In this document: positions 16,283 to 33,432 of the stretch, in pieces
Layout: every line of letters begins with the position of its first letter
Numbering within the stretch: the first letter of the stretch is position 1
DNA from: Salivita marina
Lineage (GTDB): Bacteria; Pseudomonadota; Gammaproteobacteria; Pseudomonadales; Azotimanducaceae
Assembly (NCBI GenBank): GCA_038144425.1
Contig: JAYQNS010000004.1
Span: 496,001 to 560,000, forward strand
Direction of reading: 5' to 3'
DNA length: 64,000 nucleotides
Notes under the pieces: model-generated
Databases searched by the model: none
What the model saw: only the letters and a program-made list of their open reading frames with translations
Told to the model about the DNA's origin: nothing
Position numbers and translations under genes: made by a program

Positions 16283-18382
16283 CTAGCTTCGGCGCCGAAT
16301 CGCTTCCAGCAAGGAGTCCGGCACCTCGGCGTAGCGCGCGAACTCCATGGTGTATTGGGCTCGACCTTGAGTCGCAGACCTCAGATCGGTGGAATAGCCG
16401 AACATTTCCGCCATGGGAACTTCGGCCTGGACGATCTTGCTTCCGTAGCCGTCTTCCATCCCCTGCACCAAGCCCCGACGCCGGTTTAAGTCTCCAACAA
16501 CGTCACCCATGTAGTCCTCCGGGGTGACCACCTCTACCTTCATTATTGGCTCAAGCAAAGTGGGCTGGGCTTCCCGCGCGCCTTCCCGGAGCGCCATGGA
16601 GCCGGCAATTTTAAAGGCCATCTCCGACGAGTCCACCTCATGAAAAGACCCGTCAAAAAGGGTGGCCTTAATTCCGATCAGCGGGTACCCGGCAAGCACC
16701 CCATTGGCTGTGGCCTCCTGGGCGCCCTTAGCCACGGCCGGGATGTACTCCCGGGGGACCACGCCACCGGTGATTTCATCGACAAAAGCGAAGGTTTGCT
16801 CGGCGTCGGAGCCAAGGGGCTCAAGGCGAAGCCAAACGTGACCGTACTGGCCCTTGCCCCCGGACTGGCGGACGAACTTACCCTCGACCTCAACAGTGTT
16901 TCGGATCGTCTCCCGGTAGGCCACCTGGGGCTTACCCACCTTGGCCTCGACCTTAAACTCCCGGCGCAAACGGTCGACGATGATGTCGAGGTGGAGTTCC
17001 CCCATGCCCGAAATGATGGTTTGCCCCGACTCCTGGTCCGTCTTCACCAGGAACGAGGGGTCCTCCTGGGCCAACTTACCCAGCGCCACCCCCATCTTTT
17101 CCTGATCAGGCACGGACCGAGGCTCGATGGCCACCGCAATGACCGGCTCAGGAAACTCCATGCGCTCTAGGGTGATCCGGGCATTCTGATCACAGAGCGT
17201 ATCCCCCGTGCTGGCCTCCTTGAGCCCCACGGCGGCTGCAATGTCCCCGGCCCGCACTTCGTCGACTTCATCGCGCTTATTCGCATGCATTTGCACCATA
17301 CGACCGATGCGCTCCCGCTTACCCTTGACGGGGTTCCACAGCGCATCGCCAGACTTCAGCACACCGGAGTACACCCGAAAGAAAGTCAACGTGCCCACGA
17401 AGGGGTCAGTAGCGATCTTAAATGCCAAGGCGGCAAAGGGAGCTTCGTCATCTGCCGTGCGGGTCGCCAGGGTTTCCCCGTCCTCGAGCATCCCTTCAAT
17501 TGCCTTGACTTCTGGGGGCGCCGGAAGGTATTCCACAACGGCATCGAGTACCGCTTGCACCCCTTTGTTCTTAAAGGCCGATCCGCACAGCGCAAGCACG
17601 ATCTCGTTGCGGAGCACTCGCTCCCGAAGCCCGGCCTTAAGGTCCGCCTCACTAAGCAATCCCTCCTCGAGGTAACGCTCCATGAGCTCGTCATTCGCTT
17701 CCGCGGCGACCTCCAGCAGGAGCTCCCGCCCCACGGCGCAGGCATCGACCAAGGCGTCGGGGATGGGGCCCGCGGTGAACGTGGCACCCTGATCGGCTTC
17801 GTTCCAGTAAATCGCTCGCTCACCGATGAGATCGATCACCCCTTGAAAGTTTTCCTCCGCGCCGATGGGATGCTGCACGGCGACCGGGGTGGCTCCAAGG
17901 CGGTTCTCGATCTGCTCCAAGACGCGCTCGAAGCTGGCTCCCGCGCGGTCCATCTTGTTGACGAAGCAGATGCGCGGTACTTCGTACTTGTTGGCTTGCC
18001 GCCACACCGTTTCAGACTGGGGCTCCACCCCCGAAGTGGCGCAGAACACCACCACCGCGCCGTCAAGAACGCGCAGAGAGCGCTCCACCTCAATGGTGAA
18101 GTCCACGTGCCCGGGGGTGTCGATGATATTGATACGATGTTCGTCGAACTGCTGATTCATCCCGGACCAAAAGCAGGTCGTGGCCGCGGAGGTAATCGTA
18201 ATACCCCGCTCCTGCTCCTGCTCCATCCAGTCCATGACCGCCGCGCCTTCATGCACCTCACCAATCTTGTGGGAGATACCTGTGTAGAACAGTACGCGCT
18301 CCGTGGTCGTGGTTTTTCCGGCATCGACGTGCGCCACAATACCAATGTTGCGATAGCGTTCGATGGGTGTTTTTCGCGCCAC
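16283..18382 (-). CDS. fusA: Elongation factor G
   Basis: Translocation GTPase, also used with RRF in ribosome recycling. 699 residues (E. coli 704). G1 motif AHVDAGKTTT, switch 2 DTPGHVDFTIEV, G4 NKMDRAGA; domains II to V follow, with the domain IV segment GGKGQYGHVWLRLEPL. It lies in the str operon between rpsG and tufA. Confidence 0.98.
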   Translation of the reverse strand: MARKTPIERYRNIGIVAHVDAGKTTTTERVLFYTGISHKIGEVHEGAAVMDWMEQEQERGITITSAATTCFWSGMNQQFDEHRINIIDTPGHVDFTIEVERSLRVLDGAVVVFCATSGVEPQSETVWRQANKYEVPRICFVNKMDRAGASFERVLEQIENRLGATPVAVQHPIGAEENFQGVIDLIGERAIYWNEADQGATFTAGPIPDALVDACAVGRELLLEVAAEANDELMERYLEEGLLSEADLKAGLRERVLRNEIVLALCGSAFKNKGVQAVLDAVVEYLPAPPEVKAIEGMLEDGETLATRTADDEAPFAALAFKIATDPFVGTLTFFRVYSGVLKSGDALWNPVKGKRERIGRMVQMHANKRDEVDEVRAGDIAAAVGLKEASTGDTLCDQNARITLERMEFPEPVIAVAIEPRSVPDQEKMGVALGKLAQEDPSFLVKTDQESGQTIISGMGELHLDIIVDRLRREFKVEAKVGKPQVAYRETIRNTVEVEGKFVRQSGGKGQYGHVWLRLEPLGSDAEQTFAFVDEITGGVVPREYIPAVAKGAQEATANGVLAGYPLIGIKATLFDGSFHEVDSSEMAFKIAGSMALREGAREAQPTLLEPIMKVEVVTPEDYMGDVVGDLNRRRGLVQGMEDGYGSKIVQAEVPMAEMFGYSTDLRSATQGRAQYTMEFARYAEVPDSLLEAIRRRS

Positions 18383-18447
18383 GGGGGTCCGCCTTATACG
18401 ACAACGCCCGGATAAACCGGGCGCTTAGACCGTTGGGATGGGGCCTC

Positions 18448-18918
18448 TTAGAACCGGTAGTGAGAGAAGGCCTTGTTCGCTTCCGCCATACGGTGCGTGT
18501 CTTCCCGCTTCTTCACAGCACTTCCGCGGCCTTCGGACGCTTCAAGCATCTCGCCAGCCAGTCGGTGCACCATGGACTTTTCGCCACGCTTCCGCGCGGC
18601 TTCAACGAGCCAGCGCATAGCAAGCGCTTGGCGACGGGCCGGACGGACTTCCACGGGGACCTGATAGGTCGCCCCACCAACCCGGCGAGACTTGACCTCC
18701 ACCATCGGCGCAATGGCCTCTAGGGCCTTTTCAAATACGTCCACCGGCTCCCGGCCGCCACGATCTTGGACGCGATCGAGGGCGCCGTAAACGATGCGCT
18801 CGGCGACGGACTTTTTCCCGTCCCGCATGAGGTGGTTCATGAACTTAGCGAGAGTTTTGTTCCCGAACTTAGGGTCGGGGAGAACTTCACGTTTGGCGAC
18901 AACGCGACGACGCGGCAT
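18448..18918 (-). CDS. rpsG: Small ribosomal subunit protein uS7
   Basis: 30S head assembly protein and, in enterics, repressor of the str operon. 156 residues starting MPRRRVVAKREVLPDPKFGN, with NHLMRDGKKSVAERIVYGAL and the C-terminal THRMAEANKAFSHYRF. The 65-nt gap to fusA and the 85-nt gap to rpsL hold no other gene. Confidence 0.97.
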   Translation of the reverse strand: MPRRRVVAKREVLPDPKFGNKTLAKFMNHLMRDGKKSVAERIVYGALDRVQDRGGREPVDVFEKALEAIAPMVEVKSRRVGGATYQVPVEVRPARRQALAMRWLVEAARKRGEKSMVHRLAGEMLEASEGRGSAVKKREDTHRMAEANKAFSHYRF

Positions 18919-19003
18919 GGTGCTTTCCTTATGTCTTCAGGTGATTCCAGGACCCAGTGCCTGGACCTTACTGCCTCTAGAGAGGCTAAAGATTGCGAGG
19001 CCC

Positions 19004-19375
19004 TTACTTAGGACGCTTCGCACCGTACTTAGACCGGCCCTGGCGACGATCCGCCACGCCGGAGGTATCCAGAGTGCCTCGCACGGTGTGGTAACGCACA
19101 CCGGGAAGATCCTTCACCCGGCCACCGCGAATGAGCACCACGGAGTGTTCCTGGAGGTTGTGCCCCTCCCCACCAATGTAGGAAGACACCTCGTAGCCGT
19201 TGGTCAAACGAACCCGGCAAACCTTCCGAAGTGCGGAGTTCGGCTTCTTCGGCGTGGTGGTGTAAACGCGCGTACACACGCCACGCCGCTGCGGGCACCC
19301 TTGAAGGGCCGGAACGTCGCTCTTTGCAGCCTTGCGCTTGCGGGGCTTCCGCACCAGCTGGGCGATAGTCGCCAT
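19004..19375 (-). CDS. rpsL: Small ribosomal subunit protein uS12
   Basis: Decoding-centre protein. The start at MATIAQLVRKPRKRKAAKSD gives 123 residues; an upstream in-frame start (MSYGVGF) is not conserved. The streptomycin-site loop TTTPKKPNSALRKVCRV carries the wild-type lysine, and GVRYHTVRGTLDTSGV has the second conserved lysine position occupied by Tyr-His as Arg-Tyr-His, typical of many bacteria. It is first in the str operon, directly below a promoter. Confidence 0.95.
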   Translation of the reverse strand: MATIAQLVRKPRKRKAAKSDVPALQGCPQRRGVCTRVYTTTPKKPNSALRKVCRVRLTNGYEVSSYIGGEGHNLQEHSVVLIRGGRVKDLPGVRYHTVRGTLDTSGVADRRQGRSKYGAKRPK

Positions 19376-19453
19376 AAATCCTACTCCATAACTCAATCGT
19401 CGCGGCCAAGCCCGCGACTCACTAGCCCCCAGGGCCAGCTAGAAGGGCGGCGA

Positions 19454-19482
19454 AGTTTACGGCCGCCGCCACAACCGGTCAA
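19454..19482 (-). promoter_or_regulatory. Sigma-70 promoter of the str operon (rpsL-rpsG-fusA-tufA)
   Basis: Minus-strand TTGACC (19482-19477), 17 nt spacer, TAAACT (19459-19454). It begins 15 nt after the rpoC stop codon and lies about 80 nt before the rpsL ATG. No terminator is visible between rpoC and this promoter, so read-through from rpoBC is possible. Confidence 0.65.
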
Positions 19483-19496
19483 CTCACTCCGCAGGC

Positions 19497-23681
<4,185 letters not shown>

Positions 23682-23754
23682 GCTACCTCCCTAGAGGGGC
23701 CACCGGAGCGGCATCGCCTGCTCCGGTACAACTTTTATGAGCCTAGCGCCGCGC

Positions 23755-27816
<4,062 letters not shown>

Positions 27817-27870
27817 CAGCGTCTCCCGGCTCTTAGCACGAGCTGTCTTTCATTGAAGGGTCCTGCAACA

Positions 27871-27905
27871 GGAAAAGGCCGGTGACTCCCGGAGCCACCA
27901 GCCTT
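27871..27905 (-). terminator. Attenuator-like hairpin between rplL and rpoB
   Basis: On the minus strand GGCTGGTG pairs with CACCGGCC around a GCTCCGGGAGT loop and is followed by TTTTCC, inside the 119-nt rplL-rpoB gap. E. coli has a partial terminator at the same place that lowers rpoBC expression relative to L7/L12; the same role is inferred here. Confidence 0.6.
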
Positions 27906-27935
27906 AACCCGCCTTTACCGCGTAGAGGCATGGTC

Positions 27936-28316
27936 TTACTTGATCTCGACCGTGCCGCCCGCTTCTTCGACTTGCTTCTTGATGTCCTCGGCTTCGTCCT
28001 TGGACGCACCTTCCTTGAGAGGAGAGGGGGCGCCGTCGACCAGGGCCTTGGCTTCCTTGAGGCCAAGGCCCGTGATGCCACGGACGACCTTGATCACATT
28101 GACCTTCTTCTCGCCGGCGGACGCCAGCACTACATCGAAGTCAGTCTTTTCCTCTGCAGCACCGGCGTCGCCGCCAGCAGCCGCCACCGGCGCAGCAGCC
28201 ACAGCTGCAGCAGCGGTCACGCCGAACTTTTCTTCCATGGCGGCTACGAGTTCCACCACGTCCATCACGCTCATTTCGGCAATTGCGTCTAGGATTTCGT
28301 CTTTAGAAAGAGCCAT
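27936..28316 (-). CDS. rplL: Large ribosomal subunit protein bL12 (L7/L12)
   Basis: Stalk protein that recruits translation GTPases, present in several copies per ribosome. 126 residues: N-terminal dimerisation helices (KDEILDAIAEMSVMDVVELV), an Ala-rich hinge around residues 35-55, and a C-terminal domain with KVVRGITGLGLKEAKALVDG. It lies 52 nt after rplJ. Confidence 0.97.
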   Translation of the reverse strand: MALSKDEILDAIAEMSVMDVVELVAAMEEKFGVTAAAAVAAAPVAAAGGDAGAAEEKTDFDVVLASAGEKKVNVIKVVRGITGLGLKEAKALVDGAPSPLKEGASKDEAEDIKKQVEEAGGTVEIK

Positions 28317-28368
28317 TTTTTCCGTACTCCCGGATAATTAATCGCTGAAACCTGAAGGCCGAAGCGCC

Positions 28369-28902
28369 TCAGGCCGCCTGTTCTGCTTTCTGGATCCGAA
28401 CCGCATCGACAGTGCGCACCAACTTGGACGGCACGGCGTTGAAGGTCTGGGCAAGCTTGGTGACCGGTGCGAGCATGGTCCCCATGAGCATGGCCAGCGC
28501 CTGGTCGCGCGTGGGCAAGCTAGCAACTGCGTCGAGACGATCGGGACCCAGGCGTTCACCACCGATGGCAAGCGCCTTGACCTCGAGTGCATCGTTGCCC
28601 TTCATGAAATCCTTCAGCACCCGCGCTGCAGCACCCGGGTCCTCGAGGGACAGGGCGAGCAAAGTCGGACCGGTGAAGGTCTCTTCAAGACAGGCGAACT
28701 CGGTGCCCGCAACGGCACGGCGAGCCAGCGTATTGCGGATCACCCGCACATACACATTGGCTTCCCGGGCCTTTCTGCGGAGCTCGGTCATTTGTCCCAC
28801 GTTCAAGCCGCGATAATCGGCGAGTACAGCGGACAAAGCGCTGCCGGCGGCCTCGGTGACTTCGGCCACAATGGCCTGCTTGTCTTCGAGTTTGAGTGCC
28901 AC
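28369..28902 (-). CDS. rplJ: Large ribosomal subunit protein uL10
   Basis: Base of the L7/L12 stalk and, with L12, autogenous repressor of this operon in enterics. The conserved start VALKLEDKQAIVAEVTEAAG uses a GTG codon preceded by AGGAG at about 8-nt spacing, giving 177 residues. A longer open frame upstream is non-conserved. The core has AVLADYRGLNVGQMTELRRK. Confidence 0.93.
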   Translation of the reverse strand: MALKLEDKQAIVAEVTEAAGSALSAVLADYRGLNVGQMTELRRKAREANVYVRVIRNTLARRAVAGTEFACLEETFTGPTLLALSLEDPGAAARVLKDFMKGNDALEVKALAIGGERLGPDRLDAVASLPTRDQALAMLMGTMLAPVTKLAQTFNAVPSKLVRTVDAVRIQKAEQAA

Positions 28903-29168
28903 TGGCGTTCTCCTGGATTTCGCCGCGGTGCAAAGCACCTTGGCCGTTCCCAATTGCTCCTTTACGGAGCGCGTTTCGGCGAGATCCATTTCAGCGGGTC
29001 TCACCATCTGCGCAGGCCCCCAAGGGACTTAACTCACCTAACAGCGGTGAGACCTGCGGTCTTTGACGGCTTCCGGGATACCGGAGACCTCAAAGTTCTT
29101 GCCTCGCATGGACGAGGCACCCCAACAGCAAGAGAGGGCAGAGCCTGACGCCCCAGGGCGCCATCTTC
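28903..29168 (-). promoter_or_regulatory. Long leader upstream of rplJ, candidate L10-type leader
   Basis: A 266-nt gap between rplA and rplJ that holds no convincing gene. It contains a perfect GCCTCG/CGAGGC hairpin near 29103-29120 and other short inverted repeats on the minus strand. Many bacteria have an L10-binding leader here that controls rplJL; this assignment rests on position and length only. Confidence 0.45.
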
Positions 29169-29864
29169 TCAGGCGTCGAGGCTTCCAATATCAACCGTGA
29201 GCCCAGGGCCCATGGTGGTCGACAGGGTGATCTTCTTCAGGTAGACGCCCTTCGCGGAAGACGGCTTAGCCTTCTTAAGATCGGAAAGCAGCGCCTCAAG
29301 GTTGGCCTTGATGGCGTCAGCCTCAAAACCCACGCGCCCAATGCTGCCGTGGATGATGCCGTTGCGATCCGTGCGATAGCGTACTTGCCCTGCCTTGGCA
29401 TTTTTGACCGCCGTCTCGACGTCCGGGGTTACGGTACCCGTCTTCGGGTTCGGCATGAGACCCCGGGGACCTAGAATCTGACCCAGCTGCCCCACCACAC
29501 GCATGGCGTCCGGGGAGGCAATCACAACGTCGAAGTTCATTTCACCTTTCTTGACCTGCTCGGCGAGCTCATCCATACCCACGAGATCGGCCCCGGCAGC
29601 CGTGGCCTTATCGGCGTTCTCACCCTGGGTGAAGACCGCTACACGAACGGTTTTGCCGGTCCCGTGGGGCAAGGTCGTAGCGCCACGCACCACCTGGTCG
29701 GACTTCCGGGGATCCACGCCAAGATTGATGGCGACGTCGATAGCCTCGGCGAACTTCACCGTGGAGATCTCGGAAAGCAGTGCCACCGCGTCGCCCACGG
29801 CGTAAGCGCGTCCTGCCTCGATCTTCTCCGCGATTGCCTTTTGACGCTTCGTCAATTTCGCCAT
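29169..29864 (-). CDS. rplA: Large ribosomal subunit protein uL1
   Basis: L1-stalk protein that helps E-site tRNA release and represses rplKA translation. The start at MAKLTKRQKAIAEKIEAGRA gives 231 residues; the 36 upstream in-frame residues overlap rplK and are discarded. Conserved: INLGVDPRKSDQVVRGATTL, GPRGLMPNPKTGTVTPDV and RTDRNGIIHGSIGRVGFEAD. Confidence 0.97.
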   Translation of the reverse strand: MAKLTKRQKAIAEKIEAGRAYAVGDAVALLSEISTVKFAEAIDVAINLGVDPRKSDQVVRGATTLPHGTGKTVRVAVFTQGENADKATAAGADLVGMDELAEQVKKGEMNFDVVIASPDAMRVVGQLGQILGPRGLMPNPKTGTVTPDVETAVKNAKAGQVRYRTDRNGIIHGSIGRVGFEADAIKANLEALLSDLKKAKPSSAKGVYLKKITLSTTMGPGLTVDIGSLDA

Positions 29865-29865
29865 C

Positions 29866-30297
29866 TTAGAGCCCCTCCACTTCGATACCAGCGCTGCGCG
29901 CGCTACCGGCAATGGTGCGCACAGCGGCTTCAAGATCGGAGGCGGTGAGATCAGGCATTTTCGCTTGAGCAATCTCTTCCACCTGGGCCCGGGTGACCTT
30001 ACCCACCTTTTCCGTGTTGGGGCGGCCGCTGCCAGACTTCAGGCCCGCCGCCTTCTTTAGCAGCACGGAAGCAGGAGGCGTCTTCTTGATGAAGGTGAAG
30101 CTACGATCGGCGTAAACCGTGATGACCACGGGGAGGGGGAGACCCTGCTCCATGCCTTGCGTTTCCGCATTGAAGGCTTTGCAGAACTCCATGATGTTAA
30201 CGCCATGCTGACCTAGCGCCGGACCCACGGGGGGGCTCGGATTTGCCTGGCCTGCAGGGACCTGCAGCTTGATGTAGGCCTGAATCTTCTTGGCCAT
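29866..30297 (-). CDS. rplK: Large ribosomal subunit protein uL11
   Basis: GTPase-centre protein needed for RelA activation. 143 residues. Starts MAKKIQAYIKLQVPAGQANP and has the PVGPALGQHGVNIMEFCKAF block with the thiopeptide-site prolines. It ends 1 nt before the rplA start. Confidence 0.97.
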   Translation of the reverse strand: MAKKIQAYIKLQVPAGQANPSPPVGPALGQHGVNIMEFCKAFNAETQGMEQGLPLPVVITVYADRSFTFIKKTPPASVLLKKAAGLKSGSGRPNTEKVGKVTRAQVEEIAQAKMPDLTASDLEAAVRTIAGSARSAGIEVEGL

Positions 30298-30412
30298 GGT
30301 AAGGCTCCTTTGGGTTCAAGCGCTTGAGTCCAGCTCAAGCTCCCCGTTTTGGCGCTCGCCGCGCCGGATCAACACACTGCCCTCAGGGGCAGACTGCTAG
30401 AGCGGCGGCGGG

Positions 30413-30940
30413 TTAACCCTTCTCCACCTGCCCAAAATCGAGCTCAACGGGCGTTGAACGCCCAAAAATCGTGACTGCTACGCGGAGGCGGCTCTTTTCG
30501 TAGTTGACCTCTTCCACGACCCCATTGAAGTCATTGAAGGGACCATCAATAACCCGAACGATCTCGCCGGGCTCAAAGAGCGTCTTCGGCGTCGGCTTAT
30601 CGCCAACCTGCTGCACCCGATCGAGAATGCGATTCGCTTCCGCATCTGATAGCGGCGCAGGCTTATCGGCCTTGCCCCCGATAAACCCCATAACCCGAGG
30701 CGTATTTTTCACAAGGTGCCAGGTGTCGTCGTTGAGCTCCATTTGCACCAGCACGTAGCCCGGGAAGAATTTGCGTTCGCTGCGGCGCTTTTGGCCCGAA
30801 CGAATCTCCACGACCTCTTCCGTTGGAACGAGAACCTCGCCGAACTGTCCCTCAAGCCCGGAGCGCCCGATACGTTCTACCAACGCACGCATCACCTGCT
30901 TTTCGTAGCCCGAGTAGGCGTGTACCACGTACCAACGCAT
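30413..30940 (-). CDS. nusG: Transcription elongation and antitermination factor NusG
   Basis: Couples RNA polymerase to Rho, the ribosome and the rRNA antitermination complex. 175 residues. The NGN domain starts RWYVVHAYSGYEKQVMRAL and includes SERKFFPGYVLVQMEL; a KOW domain follows from about residue 125 (GEIVRVIDGPFNDFNGVVEE). It forms an operon with secE, 17 nt apart. The 115-nt gap to rplK shows only short inverted repeats and no clear promoter. Confidence 0.97.
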   Translation of the reverse strand: MRWYVVHAYSGYEKQVMRALVERIGRSGLEGQFGEVLVPTEEVVEIRSGQKRRSERKFFPGYVLVQMELNDDTWHLVKNTPRVMGFIGGKADKPAPLSDAEANRILDRVQQVGDKPTPKTLFEPGEIVRVIDGPFNDFNGVVEEVNYEKSRLRVAVTIFGRSTPVELDFGQVEKG

Positions 30941-30957
30941 GACCTGTTCTCCCGCTC

Positions 30958-31329
30958 CTAGCCAATGACGCTCGAAACCACGAGGCCAAGAAGCGAATCA
31001 AGCCCCCACAAGATGAGGGACATTACGAAAACCAGCGCAAGCACCACCAGGGTGGTCTGGGTGGTTTCTTCCCGCGTCGGCCAAACGACCTTGCGAATCT
31101 CCACCCGCGCCTCGTTCACCAGCGTCCAAAGGGCGCGACCCTGGTGAGTTTGCAAAGCAATCAGGCCGGCGACCGCGGCCACAGCGACAAGGGCCAGCAC
31201 CCGGTAAAGGAGCGATTGCTCAGCGAAGTAGGCGTTGCCCACAGCGCCCGCAAGCACCAATGCCGCCACGACCACCCACTTGAAGATGTCGAGGCCGGAC
31301 CCGCGCTGCTCTACCTGTGCTCCGCTCAT
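30958..31329 (-). CDS. secE: Protein translocase subunit SecE
   Basis: Inner-membrane clamp of SecY. The start at MSGAQVEQRGSGLDIFKWVV gives 123 residues (E. coli 127); the longer open frame runs into tRNA-Trp. Three hydrophobic segments, at roughly residues 15-34, 40-60 and 95-118, match the three-helix enterobacterial form. The conserved cytoplasmic segment EVRKVVWPTREE-like (VEIRKVVWPTREET) precedes the last helix. Confidence 0.95.
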   Translation of the reverse strand: MSGAQVEQRGSGLDIFKWVVVAALVLAGAVGNAYFAEQSLLYRVLALVAVAAVAGLIALQTHQGRALWTLVNEARVEIRKVVWPTREETTQTTLVVLALVFVMSLILWGLDSLLGLVVSSVIG

Positions 31330-31361
31330 GAGTTGCCTGTTGCCTGCCGTCTTTCTAAAAA

Positions 31362-31437
31362 TGGCAGGCCAGGAGGGAATCGAACCCCCAACCTGCGGTT
31401 TTGGAGACCGCTGCTCTACCAATTGAGCTACTGGCCT
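31362..31437 (-). tRNA. tRNA-Trp (anticodon CCA)
   Basis: 76 nt including an encoded 3' CCA. The seven-base acceptor stem AGGCCAG/CTGGCCT is perfect, and the anticodon loop reads CTCCAAA. It is directly upstream of secE-nusG, the common gammaproteobacterial arrangement. Confidence 0.96.
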
Positions 31438-31469
31438 ACATCAACTGCCGGGCCCAAGGGACCCCTGAC

Positions 31470-31505
31470 AAAAACGCCCCGGGCCGCAGGAAAGCGAACC
31501 CGGGG
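31470..31505 (-). terminator. Intrinsic terminator downstream of tufB
   Basis: Minus-strand stem CCCCGGG/CCCGGGG with a 15-nt loop, followed by CGTTTTTG. It separates the tRNA-tufB operon from tRNA-Trp-secE-nusG. Confidence 0.8.
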
Positions 31506-31541
31506 TACTGAGGCGTCTAACGACGCGCCTTAGATCGAGGC

Positions 31542-32735
31542 TTACTCGATGATCTTCGCGACGACCCCTGCGCCCACGGTCCGGCCACCTTCCCGAATAG
31601 CAAAACGCAGACCTTCGTCCATGGCGATCGGGGCAATCAGATCCACGGCAAGCTTCACGTTATCCCCAGGCATCACCATCTCAACACCCTCGGGAAGCTC
31701 GCAAGAACCCGTCACGTCCGTCGTCCGGAAGTAAAACTGAGGACGGTAACCCTTGAAGAACGGCGTGTGACGACCACCCTCGTCCTTCGACAGCACATAA
31801 ACCTCAGCCTCAAACTTCGTGTGCGGCGTGATCGAACCAGGCTGCGCCAGAACCTGACCACGCTCCACCTCATCACGCTTCGTGCCACGCAGAAGAACAC
31901 CCACGTTCTCCCCCGCACGGCCCTCGTCCAGAAGCTTCCGGAACATCTCAACGCCGGTCACCGTGGTCTTCGTGGTGTCCTTGATACCCACAATCGCCAC
32001 TTCGTCACCAACCTTCACAATCCCGCGCTCAACCCGGCCCGTCACCACCGTGCCCCGGCCAGAAATCGAGAACACGTCCTCAATCGGCATAAGGAACGCC
32101 TGGTCAATCGCACGCTCCGGCTCCGGAATGTACTCATCCAGCGCCTCAACCAGCTTCACCACCGCCGGCACACCAATGTCAGACTGGTCCCCTTCAAGGG
32201 CCTTCAGCGCACTGCCAATCACGATCGGCGTGTCGTCCCCAGGGAACTCATAGGTGTCCAGCAGCTCGCGAACTTCCATCTCCACCAGCTCGAGAAGCTC
32301 CTCGTCGTCCACCATGTCCGCTTTGTTCAAAAACACCACAATCCGCGGCACACCCACCTGACGGGACAGCAGAATGTGCTCCCGGGTCTGCGGCATCGGA
32401 CCGTCCGCCGCCGAGCACACCAGAATCGCACCGTCCATCTGCGCCGCACCGGTGATCATGTTCTTCACATAGTCCGCGTGCCCAGGGCAATCCACGTGCG
32501 CGTAGTGACGCGTCGGGGACTCATACTCCACGTGCGACGTCGCAATCGTGATCCCCCGGGCGCGCTCCTCCGGCGCATTGTCAATCTGGTCAAAGGCGCG
32601 CGCCTCACCAGTCTGATAGGTCTCATGGCACACCTTCGTGAGCGCCGCCGTCAGCGTCGTCTTGCCATGGTCAACGTGACCAATCGTTCCCACATTTACG
32701 TGCGGCTTAGTGCGCTCAAATTTTGCCTTGGACAT
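31542..32735 (-). CDS. tufB: Elongation factor Tu, copy B
   Basis: Second EF-Tu gene, 397 residues, starting with ATG where tufA has GTG. It encodes the usual Gly300 in LAQPGSITPHTKF. Apart from that residue the protein matches tufA, and the DNA differs at only three coding positions that I can find. It lies downstream of tRNA-Thr, -Gly and -Tyr, as in the classic tRNA-tufB operon, and ends at a strong terminator. Confidence 0.98.
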   Translation of the reverse strand: MSKAKFERTKPHVNVGTIGHVDHGKTTLTAALTKVCHETYQTGEARAFDQIDNAPEERARGITIATSHVEYESPTRHYAHVDCPGHADYVKNMITGAAQMDGAILVCSAADGPMPQTREHILLSRQVGVPRIVVFLNKADMVDDEELLELVEMEVRELLDTYEFPGDDTPIVIGSALKALEGDQSDIGVPAVVKLVEALDEYIPEPERAIDQAFLMPIEDVFSISGRGTVVTGRVERGIVKVGDEVAIVGIKDTTKTTVTGVEMFRKLLDEGRAGENVGVLLRGTKRDEVERGQVLAQPGSITPHTKFEAEVYVLSKDEGGRHTPFFKGYRPQFYFRTTDVTGSCELPEGVEMVMPGDNVKLAVDLIAPIAMDEGLRFAIREGGRTVGAGVVAKIIE

Positions 32736-32894
32736 GGAGAGCGTCTCCTGTGATTTCCTTGACCGGCCACGGCTGTCGGGCCTTAACGATAAAAAAGTGG
32801 ATACGCCCCATGCGGACCCACACCCTGCACCGCCTACCCTAGGGCCTGCGGTGCCGAGACCGCCGACACCCCTGGGGCGATCGACACGGTCAAC

Positions 32895-32970
<76 letters not shown>

Positions 32971-32994
32971 AAAACCTCCTCCAAATCATGCATT

Positions 32995-33068
<74 letters not shown>

Positions 33069-33119
33069 TTAGCGTGGCGCTTCATTTTTCCCGCTACGGG
33101 CTTTCCGTCTCACTCTTAA

Positions 33120-33206
<87 letters not shown>

Positions 33207-33220
33207 AGAAAAGGCGCCAG

Positions 33221-33249
33221 ATTCTGCCGAGAAAGGGCCACCCTGTCAA
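33221..33249 (-). promoter_or_regulatory. Sigma-70 promoter of the tRNA-Tyr/Gly/Thr-tufB operon
   Basis: Minus-strand TTGACA (33249-33244), 17 nt spacer, CAGAAT (33226-33221), then a GC-rich discriminator (CTGGCGCC), as expected for a stringently controlled stable-RNA promoter. It is about 15 nt upstream of tRNA-Tyr. Confidence 0.75.
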
Positions 33250-33318
33250 TGCGCAACACGCATTTCTCCGTCGGAAATAGTTGCCCTCTGCCCGGGACTC
33301 CTTCGGACCCTTCGAAGC

Positions 33319-33393
33319 TGGTGCCGCCTCAACGATTCGAACGCTGGACCTTCTCATTACAAGTGAGCTGCTCTACCCCTGAGCTAAGGCGGC
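33319..33393 (-). tRNA. tRNA-Thr (anticodon TGT)
   Basis: 75 nt with encoded CCA. The acceptor stem GCCGCCT/AGGCGGC is perfect, the anticodon loop is CTTGTAA and the T-loop is GTTCGAATC. It lies about 110 nt upstream of tRNA-Tyr, with a separate promoter in front of each. Confidence 0.96.
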
Positions 33394-33403
33394 GCGGGGG
33401 GGG

Positions 33404-33432
33404 AGTGTAGGGAGTCCTAGGGGTGGCCGCAA
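33404..33432 (-). promoter_or_regulatory. Sigma-70 promoter of tRNA-Thr(TGT), overlapping the end of coaX
   Basis: Minus-strand TTGCGG (33432-33427), 17 nt spacer, TACACT (33409-33404), then a C-run. The -35 lies inside the last codons of coaX. Confidence 0.6.

Noticed and set aside
32736..32894. Possible small gene or promoter between tRNA-Thr(GGT) and tufB
   Set aside because: No open frame with a ribosome binding site and no convincing -35/-10 pair; it is probably just tufB leader.
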